A DNA stretch of 10,516 nt. It comes from Chromatiales bacterium. GTDB lineage: Bacteria > Pseudomonadota > Gammaproteobacteria > Chromatiales > Chromatiaceae. Made by a program: the position numbers and the translations under genes. Under the pieces are notes generated by a model. That model was not told where the DNA came from and ran no database searches. It worked only from the letters and a program-made list of their open reading frames with translations. Positions within the stretch are counted from its first letter, which is position 1. Each line of letters starts with the position of its first letter. Below, piece after piece: positions 5,173 to 10,516 of the stretch. Where the stretch lies: contig JAKSCN010000595.1 in assembly GCA_022360595.1 (NCBI GenBank), positions 1 through 10,516 on the forward strand. Direction: 5' to 3'.

Positions 5173-6966
5173 TCACCTGACTTTCACACTCGCCATCTCC
5201 TGCCCGTCCTCACTCATGACATGGGTGGAACAGGCAAGACATGGGTCAAAGCTATGCAGGGTGCGGAGGATCTCCAGCGGCTGATCAGCCACTTCGACCT
5301 TCGTGTTCATCAGTGCCGCCTCAAAAGCACCGATATTGCCCTGCGGGTCACGGGGAGAGCCGTTCCAGGTAGTGGGCACCACACACTGGTAGTTGTCGAT
5401 GCGGGTATCCTTGATCTTCACCCAGTGCCCCAGAGCGCCACGCGGGGCCTCGGTTGTCCCAACCCCTTTACACTCTTTAGGCCAGGTCGACGGCTCCCAC
5501 TTCTCCACGTTCGCGGTACTCAGATCCCCCGCCTTGAGATTGGCCATCATCTTGTCCTGGAAGTAACGCATCTTGTGGGCGCAGTAAGAGGCTTCCAGGC
5601 CACGCGCCGCCGTTCTACCCAAGGTGGAGAACAGCGCCGATGTCGGGAGTTGCAGGTCGGTCAGCAGCTTGTCCACGGGTTCTTTAAAGTCAGGTATGCC
5701 CTTGGCATAGCCGATGATATAGCGCGCCAATGGCCCCACCTCCATGGCATGCCCGCGCCAACGCGGCGCTTTGATCCAGGAGTATTTAGCGTTCTCATCG
5801 ATCTCTTCGATATGGGTGCGGGTGCCTTTGGTGTTGGGTCCCAGCTCATAGTTGGGTTCAGTCACACCATCCCAGGGGTGCAGCCCCTTCGACTCATCAG
5901 CATACTTGTACCAGGAGTGGGCGACGAACTCCTGCACCTGCTCGGGGTCACGCACATCCACATCGAGCACCTCATTCAAGTTGCCGTTGATAATGGCGCC
6001 ACGAGGCAAGAGCTGATTATCCGCCGAGTTATCATTGGCGCGATCGGGAATATCACCGTATGACAAGACATTGGTCGCCGCCAGACCACCGCCATAGGTC
6101 CACTCTTTGTAGAATGAAGCGATAGCAACCAGGTCCGGCACATAGACCTGGTCGACAAACTCTATGGTGCGATCGATGATAGAGCTAATCAGGTTCAACC
6201 GCTCCATATTGACGGCGCCAACCGCCCCGACACCATCCAGATTGATCGCACAGGGCACACCGCCCACCAGCCAGTTCGGATGAGGGTTCTTACCGCCGTA
6301 GATGGTGTGAACTTTGACAATCTCTTTCTGGAAGTCGAGGGCTTCAAGATAGTGGGCCACCGCCATTAGGTTTGCTTCCGGCGGCAGTTTGTAGGCGGGG
6401 TTGCCCCAGTAGCCATTCATGAAGGGGCCTAGCTGACCGGATTCAACAAACTTTTTGATCCGGTTCTGGATATCCCTGAAATAACCCGGCGACGACATAG
6501 GCCAACTGGAGATACTCTGCGCCAGCGCCGAGGTCTGCTTCGGATCGGCCTTCAGCGCATTGATCACATCCACCCAGTCCAATGCATGCAGATGATAGAA
6601 GTGGACCAGATGATCATGCACCTGCAGCGCGAGCTGCATGATATTGCGGATGGAGTTGGCGTTGTCGGGAATCTGGATGTTCAGCGCATCCTCAACCGCG
6701 CGCACCGACGTCAGGGCATGGGTTCCGGTGCAGACGCCGCATATACGCTCGGTGAAGGCCCAGGCGTCGCGTGGATCACGTCCGCGCAGGATCACCTCCA
6801 GCCCACGCCACATGGTGCCGGTGGAGACCGCATTGCGAATGATGTTGTTCTCATCCAGGTTCACTTCGCAACGCATATGCCCTTCTATGCGTGTTACCGG
6901 GTCAACAACCACACGTTTACCTGAGTCGTCCAGTTTAAAACCGTTGGGAGTCTCTAGCACACTCAT
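5173..6966 (-). CDS. hupL: HupL, [NiFe]-hydrogenase large subunit, precursor form
   Basis: 597 residues, the same length as E. coli HyaB. It binds the NiFe(CN)2CO site that splits H2. The N-terminal motif RICGVCTGTH (74-83) supplies C76 and C79, and the C-terminal motif DPCLACSTH (574-582) supplies C576 and C579. The conserved proton-transfer glutamate is E28 in RIEGH. Maturation should cut after H582 and release a 15-residue peptide (V583-R597), the substrate for HupD. The protein has no signal peptide and would travel through Tat bound to HupS. The start overlaps the hupS stop (ATGA), with AAGGAG seven bases before it. All motifs are intact and the enzyme should be active. Confidence 0.98.
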   Translation of the reverse strand: MSVLETPNGFKLDDSGKRVVVDPVTRIEGHMRCEVNLDENNIIRNAVSTGTMWRGLEVILRGRDPRDAWAFTERICGVCTGTHALTSVRAVEDALNIQIPDNANSIRNIMQLALQVHDHLVHFYHLHALDWVDVINALKADPKQTSALAQSISSWPMSSPGYFRDIQNRIKKFVESGQLGPFMNGYWGNPAYKLPPEANLMAVAHYLEALDFQKEIVKVHTIYGGKNPHPNWLVGGVPCAINLDGVGAVGAVNMERLNLISSIIDRTIEFVDQVYVPDLVAIASFYKEWTYGGGLAATNVLSYGDIPDRANDNSADNQLLPRGAIINGNLNEVLDVDVRDPEQVQEFVAHSWYKYADESKGLHPWDGVTEPNYELGPNTKGTRTHIEEIDENAKYSWIKAPRWRGHAMEVGPLARYIIGYAKGIPDFKEPVDKLLTDLQLPTSALFSTLGRTAARGLEASYCAHKMRYFQDKMMANLKAGDLSTANVEKWEPSTWPKECKGVGTTEAPRGALGHWVKIKDTRIDNYQCVVPTTWNGSPRDPQGNIGAFEAALMNTKVEVADQPLEILRTLHSFDPCLACSTHVMSEDGQEMASVKVR

Positions 6967-8033
6967 TGACCATCTCCTTTATGTTGGGCGCGTTTGATGG
7001 CGCTTACCGCGGCATGAGCGGCTACAGCAGCGCCTACAACACCGGCGGTGGCCACACCCACCTTATCGGCATTGGCTTCAACCCCAAATTGATGGGTATT
7101 GGTAACGTGCTGGTAGAAGGAGCCTTTGTCCCAGAAACCGTCTTCAGAACAGCCTATACAGCCATGACCCGACTGAATAGGAAATGAGAGCCCACCATTC
7201 CAGCGAACTGTCGAGCAAGCGTTATAGGTGGTGGGGCCCTTGCAGCCCATTTTGTAGAGACAATATCCCTTGCGTGCCGACTCATCGTCCCAGCTCTCGA
7301 CAAATTGCCCGGCATCGAAGTGAGGACGGCGGTAGCACTTATCGTGAATACGTTGGGAGTAGAACATTTTCGGCCTGCCCTGGCGGTCCAGACTGGGTAA
7401 GCGATCAAACGTGAGCATGTAGGTGATCACCCCGGTCATCACCTCCGCAATGGGAGGACAGCCAGGCACCTTGATGATCGGCTTATCGGTAATCACCTTG
7501 TGAACCGGTGTCGCTTGGGTCGGATTGGGGTGCGCCGCCTGCACACAACCCCATGAGGCGCAGGAGCCCCAGGAGATGATCGCCTTGGCATCCTTGGCGG
7601 CATATTTGAGCTGATCAACAAAGGGCTTGCCGCCAATGATGCAGTACATACCGTCTTCATTCAGCGGCGGATTACCCTCAACCGCCAGAATGTAGTTACC
7701 CTTATGTTTTTCGACGATCTCCTCAAGAATCGCCTCCGCCTGATGGCCGGCGGCAGTCATGATGGTGTCATCATAGTCCAGCGACAACATGGACAGGACA
7801 ACATCTTTGGTTAATGGGTGACCTGAGCGAATGAATGACTCAGAACAGCAGGTACACTCCAAGCCATGCAGCCACAGCACTGGCGTTCGCGGCTTGTTCT
7901 CCATTGCATGGGCTATCTTCCCCGCAAATTGCGGCCCCAGCCCCAGGGCGGCAGCAGTCAAGCTGCAATATTTCAAGAAACTACGGCGCGTGATCCCCTG
8001 TCGCCGCATCACGTCATAGAAGGTTTCCGACAT
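6963..8033 (-). CDS. hupS: HupS, oxygen-tolerant-type [NiFe]-hydrogenase small subunit with Tat signal
   Basis: 356 residues from ATG 8033 (MSETFYDV), which has AGGAG six bases upstream. An earlier in-frame ATG at 8069 lacks this and falls inside the leader hairpin. The Tat motif is RRSFLK (16-21), followed by a hydrophobic stretch to about 43. The proximal cluster region has C60, C62 and C63 (CTCC), C158 (GSC), C163 (WGC) and C192 (GCPP). C62 and C163 are the two additional cysteines of the [4Fe-3S] cluster in oxygen-tolerant Hyd-1-type enzymes. Distal cluster ligands are H230, C233, C258 and C264; medial [3Fe-4S] ligands are C273, C292 and C295. A hydrophobic helix near 325-346 anchors the protein in the membrane beside HupC. 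First gene of hupSLC. Confidence 0.98.
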   Translation of the reverse strand: MSETFYDVMRRQGITRRSFLKYCSLTAAALGLGPQFAGKIAHAMENKPRTPVLWLHGLECTCCSESFIRSGHPLTKDVVLSMLSLDYDDTIMTAAGHQAEAILEEIVEKHKGNYILAVEGNPPLNEDGMYCIIGGKPFVDQLKYAAKDAKAIISWGSCASWGCVQAAHPNPTQATPVHKVITDKPIIKVPGCPPIAEVMTGVITYMLTFDRLPSLDRQGRPKMFYSQRIHDKCYRRPHFDAGQFVESWDDESARKGYCLYKMGCKGPTTYNACSTVRWNGGLSFPIQSGHGCIGCSEDGFWDKGSFYQHVTNTHQFGVEANADKVGVATAGVVGAAVAAHAAVSAIKRAQHKGDGQ

Positions 8034-8059
8034 AACACACTCCTCATACAGAGATAAAC

Positions 8060-8096
8060 ACGCACTCACACTTGAAGTTGTTGTTTATGAGTGCGT
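8060..8096 (-). promoter_or_regulatory. Leader hairpin of hupS mRNA
   Basis: A perfect 9-bp inverted repeat, ACGCACTCA (8096-8088 on the minus strand) and TGAGTGCGT (8068-8060), encloses 19 bases. From the predicted sigma-54 start at about 8099 it would occupy roughly +4 to +40 of the transcript, ending 15 bases before the ribosome-binding AGGAG. The loop begins TAAACA, and the bases directly 3' of the stem are GTTTA, which offers a competing pairing. It could instead be an operator on DNA. Confidence 0.5.
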
Positions 8097-8108
8097 ACCA
8101 ATCCGCAT

Positions 8109-8125
8109 AAGCAGAATATATGCCA
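8109..8125 (-). promoter_or_regulatory. Putative sigma-54 (-24/-12) promoter of hupSLC
   Basis: The minus strand reads TGGCATATATTCTGCTT. It keeps TGGCA of the -24 box and TGC-T of the -12 box; the mismatches are C to T and G to A after TGGCA, and T to C before TGC. GG (8124-8123) and GC (8112-8111) are exactly 10 bases apart. The predicted start is about 8099, giving a 66-base leader. The match is independent of, and similar in kind to, that before hupD. Confidence 0.58.
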
Positions 8126-8150
8126 TCTATTTTTTTCTATATTTTTCTAT
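8126..8150. promoter_or_regulatory. Phased T-tracts abutting the hupS promoter
   Basis: CTAT occurs at 8127-8130, 8137-8140 and 8147-8150, exactly 10 bp apart, with runs of seven and five T between (8130-8136, 8142-8146). A/T-tracts in helical phase bend DNA. The array begins directly upstream of the -24 element, where IHF often provides a bend for looping between activator and sigma-54 polymerase. Confidence 0.45.
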
Positions 8151-8295
8151 CAGTTATATGAAATTCATTAGTAAATATGATATTTGTCAGGATAATAGCA
8201 CTTTACGTGCGCACCTCATTTATGTAAGGCAAATTACCACTGTGAAATCAGGCGATTGATATTACCGCTCAGCAACAAGGGTAACGAGACACCAT
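8151..8295. other. Gene-free region upstream of hupS
   Basis: No coding sequence on either strand is supported. It contains small palindromes (ATGAA-A-TTCAT at 8158-8168 and GTGCGCAC at 8207-8214). There is also a segment within one base of the IHF consensus on the plus strand (8246-8258), about 150 bp before the predicted hupS start. This is where activator sites for the hupS promoter would be expected, but I cannot name any with confidence. Confidence 0.3.
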
Positions 8296-8323
8296 AAAAA
8301 ATGCCCGTACATTGACGGGCATT
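8296..8323 (-). terminator. Intrinsic terminator of the small secreted-protein gene
   Basis: On the minus strand, AATGCCCGT and ACGGGCATT form a 9-bp stem around six bases, and six T residues lie at its 3' edge (8301-8296, the first two inside the stem). It ends transcription arriving from the gene at 8710-8381, and so insulates the hupS promoter region. Confidence 0.85.
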
Positions 8324-8335
8324 AGTCGGGCTGAT

Positions 8336-8374
8336 CAGGTTCAAAAAGCATGACTCTTTTTGAACCTGTTTTTT
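8336..8374 (+). terminator. Plus-strand terminator-like hairpin without an evident plus-strand gene
   Basis: CAGGTTCAAAAAG (8336-8348) pairs perfectly with CTTTTTGAACCTG (8356-8368), a 13-bp stem with a 7-base loop, followed on the plus strand by six T residues (8369-8374). On the minus strand there is no T-run after the stem, so there it would only be a 3' hairpin directly after the stop codon at 8381. No open frame precedes it on the plus strand. Confidence 0.6.
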
Positions 8375-8380
8375 CAATTT

Positions 8381-8710
8381 CTACGTTTTTGATTCCTCGC
8401 TCTTTGACGTAGTTGATTTGCTCTGAGTGCCTGCAGCCTTGTCCGTTTTAGACTGGGCTTTGCTGCTCTCTTTTTTCGACTTCTTCAATGTCTTGGCTGA
8501 CTGACCACCTTTACTCCGGCAGTAGCCATTCACCGCGACGCCGTCCGAGCGTTTATAACTATCAACCCAAGAGCAGGAAGACTGCGTTGAACACTGGCTT
8601 TTGGGCATTCCTTTGCATGTTGCCGCATTAGCCATTCCAGTGAATGAAAACACTGAAAACAAAACAACGAAAAAAGCTGTTTTCACTAATGAATGAATTG
8701 TGCGGATCAT
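8381..8710 (-). CDS. Small secreted protein with a four-cysteine motif and a Lys/Ser-rich tail
   Basis: 109 residues of unknown function. Residues 1-29 form a clear Sec signal peptide (basic N-terminus, hydrophobic core, cleavage probably after ANA). The mature part has a compact segment, about 30-65, with C32, C40, C46 and C64 and the pattern CKGMPKSQC..SSCSWVD..YxR..G..VNGYC, suited to two disulfides. From about 66 to the end it is almost entirely Lys, Ser, Thr, Ala, Gln and Glu, probably disordered. Start ATG has AGGAG five bases upstream. I have the impression of similar short proteins in sulfur-oxidising gammaproteobacteria but cannot name a family. It is a single-gene unit bounded by its own upstream repeat and terminator, so no link to hydrogenase is implied. 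Confidence 0.85.
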   Translation of the reverse strand: MIRTIHSLVKTAFFVVLFSVFSFTGMANAATCKGMPKSQCSTQSSCSWVDSYKRSDGVAVNGYCRSKGGQSAKTLKKSKKESSKAQSKTDKAAGTQSKSTTSKSEESKT

Positions 8711-8726
8711 TTTAACTCCTTGTATT

Positions 8727-8760
8727 TTGCATAAAACATAAGCGGTTCTTTTTTATGCAA
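8727..8760 (-). promoter_or_regulatory. 10-bp inverted repeat ahead of the secreted-protein gene
   Basis: TTGCATAAAA (8727-8736) and TTTTATGCAA (8751-8760) are a perfect inverted pair around 14 bases. The inner edge lies only six bases upstream of the AGGAG. In RNA it would form a hairpin next to the ribosome-binding site; in DNA it could be an operator. I see no strong -35/-10 pair that would decide between the two. Confidence 0.5.
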
Positions 8761-8945
8761 CTTTGATCCGTAAGGCAATAGGATAATTCTGAAGATACTT
8801 TAGGGTCTATTTACACTCACTTACGTCTAAAGGGAGGACTGTTAGAACCAGCATGCAGCCCATCCCCGCCTGCCGTTATATCACACACCCTTTCAGGGAA
8901 ATAACGCACTGCAACAGCTACCATTGGTCTGAAGCTACTTATGAT

Positions 8946-9284
8946 TCAATTGGCAATCCGTTTGTAGGTCACACCGGATGAACGAGTCAAGACGGCCTTA
9001 TCATCAGACAGAGAAAAAGCCATCTCTTTAGTCTTGCCATTTTTCAGAGGACAGGTGATCGACACGACCACATCATTAACCACGTGCTTGTATGAACACC
9101 GGGGGCCATTCTCTGGTAGAAAGGCACCATCCGCTGTAAATTTAAATCGCTCTGTAGAGCCCGGATTGCCAGGGTCTTGCACCACTTCCCAGGTTCCATG
9201 GAGATAATCAGCGCTTTGAGGCAATCTGGAGTAGAAATAGTACCCGGCGCCAAGCAACGCAATCAAGATAATAATACCTCTCAT
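8946..9284 (-). CDS. Small membrane-anchored hypothetical protein
   Basis: 112 residues. The first 18 are hydrophobic after MR and serve as an uncleaved signal anchor or signal peptide. The rest, from about 27 (YLHGTWEV), looks like a small beta-rich domain of the kind that starts with a GTW motif. It contains F.FTADGAF, two cysteines (C63, C78) that could pair in the periplasm, and a final VTYKR strand. The pattern is reminiscent of lipocalin-like or META-like domains, but I do not recognise a family. ATG with GAGG about seven bases upstream. It sits alone, with 235 bases to the next gene downstream. An imperfect hairpin (CGTTAT/ATAACG enclosing CCCT/AGGG, about 8875-8913) follows the stop without a T-run. 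Confidence 0.75.
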   Translation of the reverse strand: MRGIIILIALLGAGYYFYSRLPQSADYLHGTWEVVQDPGNPGSTERFKFTADGAFLPENGPRCSYKHVVNDVVVSITCPLKNGKTKEMAFSLSDDKAVLTRSSGVTYKRIAN

Positions 9285-9745
9285 GGATACACCTCACTTA
9301 TTCGTCAATTCAAACGGCGAGTTCTCTGATAGATATTAACGGCTATATTTTTTGGTGGGGGTGCGGCTAACCCACCTTCTTCACCCACCTCCGATCAACT
9401 TGCGAGCTACTACCCGAAGGCGAATATCACCGACTTCAGCATTAGAAAACCAGCTTATTACCTACGTTTTCTACCTTAATTCGACGATTTTGACTTTCAG
9501 ATCATGCTCCCCGGCATTAATCCGAGGCTATCTAATAGATTAGTTCCATTTAGCCATAAGCACCATGAAAGAGATAACGGTCAAGGAGAGGGACACAAGG
9601 AATTATGCAGTTTAAGCACCACTAAAGGAGAGAGGGAAATCACCCTGTTTAGGGTGAAGAAGCAACCAGAACGGTCCTGCTAACACGCATTGGACTGTCA
9701 CTGTTGGGCCTAAAAAAATCGGTGTTACTGAGCACTTATTACCAA
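9285..9745. other. Long gap with no supported gene
   Basis: Short open frames exist on both strands but none has a ribosome-binding site, plausible composition or a recognisable product. Visible structure: a GGTGGG/CCCACC pair at 9354-9376, and a perfect 7-bp hairpin TCACCCT-GTTT-AGGGTGA at 9640-9657. The hairpin is followed on the minus strand by a pyrimidine-rich run, so it may be a weak terminator for transcripts arriving from the cytochrome gene. Confidence 0.4.
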
Positions 9746-9818
9746 GGCCTATTAACACTAATTTAATCATCACGCCAATAGCCATTGGCAATAACAATCA
9801 AATTAGTGTTAACAGGCC
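9746..9818. repeat. 73-bp inverted-repeat element, MITE-like
   Basis: The arms 9746-9764 (GGCCTATTAACACTAATTT) and 9800-9818 are inverted copies matching at 18 of 19 positions. The centre contains a second perfect dyad, GCCAAT-AGCC-ATTGGC (9774-9789). A weaker third copy of the arm seems to lie nearby at about 9674-9693. There is no transposase and no clear target-site duplication. It could be a small non-autonomous element or remnant, or a long hairpin 34 bases after the cytochrome stop. Confidence 0.5.
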
Positions 9819-9851
9819 CTAGCCACCCCGCGTAATTCTAACGGAGACTCT

Positions 9852-10226
9852 CTATTTTACCGCGCCTTGGTTGATCCAGTTTTCCACCATGGCTATCTCT
9901 CCACTACTCAGCGGCTCTTTTGAGTGAGGCATCTCTATCGACTTATCCACCTTACCGGAGATCAACCGATAGAGTGAACTGGACAGAGGATCACCCGCAA
10001 CAATCACTGGCCCATATTTTGTGCCTTTCATCAAGGTCTCATAGGATTCCACAATAAAGCCACTGGCATTGGCGCCTTCACCACCCGTCATGTGGCATTC
10101 GGCACAGTGTTTGTCCACTATTGGTTTTACATTTGATGTGAAGGAAACTGATGGCTCATTACTACATGCGGTAATCAGTGATGCAGTAAAGATTGACGCA
10201 AATAAAAGTGAGTAAGTTTTTTTCAC
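9852..10226 (-). CDS. Small lipoprotein c-type cytochrome
   Basis: 124 residues from a GTG start with AGGAG six bases upstream; the ATG one frame away is followed at once by a stop. Residues 1-20 are a lipoprotein signal with lipobox LITAC, so C21 should be lipidated. The single haem-binding motif is C41-A-E-C44-H45, in the context NVKPIVDKHCAECH. M99 in the EMPHS segment is the likely distal ligand. The C-terminal SSGEIAMVENWINQGA matches the closing helix common to small cytochrome c domains of this kind. Role: periplasmic electron transfer, partner unknown. It is not adjacent to the hydrogenase operon, so a role in H2 oxidation is only a possibility. Confidence 0.88.
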   Translation of the reverse strand: MKKTYSLLFASIFTASLITACSNEPSVSFTSNVKPIVDKHCAECHMTGGEGANASGFIVESYETLMKGTKYGPVIVAGDPLSSSLYRLISGKVDKSIEMPHSKEPLSSGEIAMVENWINQGAVK

Positions 10227-10255
10227 ATTGTTCTCCTACTAATATATTGCCTTTC

Positions 10256-10342
10256 TTATAAACTCCTCACGTTATATAGCGGCCAATCGCTAAATTCCTT
10301 AAGGTTTTTTAGCCATTGTCTAGATAGTACTGGATAGTCCAT
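10256..10342 (-). CDS. Possible 28-residue small protein or gene remnant
   Basis: A frame from ATG 10342 to TAA 10256 encodes a short Trp- and Leu-containing peptide (MDYPVLSRQWLKNLKEF and 11 more). The frame stays open upstream as far as the tRNA terminator, and the extra residues look hydrophobic then acidic. The only nearby purine-rich site is too close to the ATG. It could be a degraded gene 3' end or chance. Confidence 0.22.
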   Translation of the reverse strand: MDYPVLSRQWLKNLKEFSDWPLYNVRSL

Positions 10343-10396
10343 ATCTTCCAAGTCACTACTCTCATCAAATCGGATTAGTAGAAAAATAGACAGTAT

Positions 10397-10434
10397 AAAA
10401 AAGAAAACCCTGGTTACATCGATTGTAACCAGGG
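10397..10434 (-). terminator. Intrinsic terminator after tRNA-Glu
   Basis: On the minus strand CCCTGGTTACA and TGTAACCAGGG form a perfect 11-bp stem with a 5-base loop, followed by TTTTCTTTTTT (10407-10397). It begins six bases after the tRNA CCA. Confidence 0.93.
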
Positions 10435-10440
10435 TCTGGA

Positions 10441-10516
10441 TGGCGTCCCCTAGGGGAGTCGAACCCCTGTTACCGCCGTGAAAGGGCGGTGTCCTAGGCC
10501 TCTAGACGAAGGGGAC
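10441..10516 (-). tRNA. tRNA-Glu (anticodon UUC)
   Basis: 76 bases, complete and ending in an encoded CCA (complement of 10441-10443). The acceptor stem is GTCCCCT with AGGGGAC and discriminator G. The anticodon stem-loop is CCGCC-CTTTCAC-GGCGG with TTC as anticodon, and the T arm is CAGGGG-TTCGACT-CCCCTA-like with the usual TTCGA. The sequence is nearly identical to the E. coli glutamate tRNA. The first base is at the window edge, so its promoter and any co-transcribed tRNA or rRNA genes lie outside. Confidence 0.98.

Noticed and set aside
5221..6063. Plus-strand open frame of 280 residues
   Set aside because: It lies wholly antisense to hupL, has low-complexity His/Arg/Leu-rich composition and no ribosome-binding site; hupL on the other strand is certain.
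8034..8069. Upstream in-frame ATG for hupS at 8069
   Set aside because: It has no ribosome-binding site, adds residues not seen in the family and would overlap the leader hairpin; the ATG at 8033 has AGGAG at ideal spacing.
9352..9543. Plus-strand open frame of 63 residues
   Set aside because: No ribosome-binding site, composition not protein-like and no plus-strand gene context.
9612..9797. Minus-strand open frame of 61 residues spanning the inverted repeat
   Set aside because: Begins inside the repeat, has no ribosome-binding site and no recognisable domain; more likely a by-product of the repeat sequence.
1..10516. CRISPR array, prophage, toxin-antitoxin or defence genes
   Set aside because: No regularly spaced direct repeats, integrase, transposase or small overlapping gene pair of that type was seen on either strand.

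Overview
The window is a bacterial chromosomal segment with every recognisable gene on the minus strand. It is dominated by a membrane-bound, periplasmic uptake [NiFe]-hydrogenase locus of the Hup/Hya type. The gene set (hupSLC plus hupDGHIJK), a C-terminally anchored small subunit with a Tat leader, sigma-54-type promoters, a secreted Cys-motif protein and a lipoprotein cytochrome c point to a proteobacterium. A gammaproteobacterium, possibly a sulfur oxidiser or chemolithotroph, is my best guess. That placement is inference; no taxonomic marker other than tRNA-Glu is present.

Layout in the direction of transcription (right to left). At 10516-10441 is a complete tRNA-Glu(UUC) with encoded CCA, followed by a strong intrinsic terminator. 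Then come a one-haem lipoprotein cytochrome c (10226-9852), a gene-free stretch with a 19-bp inverted repeat (9746-9818), a small membrane-anchored protein (9284-8946), and a small secreted protein with four cysteines and a Lys/Ser-rich tail (8710-8381). That last gene has a 10-bp inverted repeat before it and tandem hairpins after it. Next is hupS-hupL-hupC (8033-4435), the structural operon, closed by an intrinsic terminator at 4400-4376. After an AT-rich gap of about 340 bp to the next start codon, a second operon hupD-hupG-hupH-hupI-hupJ-hupK (4035-51) encodes the maturation factors. Genes H/I, I/J and J/K overlap by ATGA. A further gene may start at position 29 and run out of the window.

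How it works together: HupS (Fe-S subunit) and HupL (Ni-Fe subunit) form the H2-oxidising heterodimer. It is exported folded by the Tat pathway on the HupS signal peptide, and passes electrons to the di-haem cytochrome b HupC and so to the quinone pool. HupD clips the HupL C-terminus. HupK, HupG, HupH, HupI and HupJ are accessory factors for metal-centre assembly, proofreading and oxygen protection. HupS carries both extra cysteines that define the [4Fe-3S] proximal cluster of oxygen-tolerant enzymes.

Observations made directly from the sequence: (i) separate -24/-12 (sigma-54) promoter matches in front of hupS and hupD, each with exact GG-N10-GC spacing; (ii) T-tracts phased at exactly 10 bp abutting the hupS promoter; (iii) a C-terminal tail on HupJ that closely resembles the twin-arginine motif of HupS; (iv) a plus-strand terminator-like hairpin upstream of hupS with no plus-strand gene to serve; (v) absence of hupE and hupF from the otherwise canonical order. 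I found no CRISPR array, intact transposase, phage gene or defence gene. The window is a largely known system with several regulatory details worth checking.
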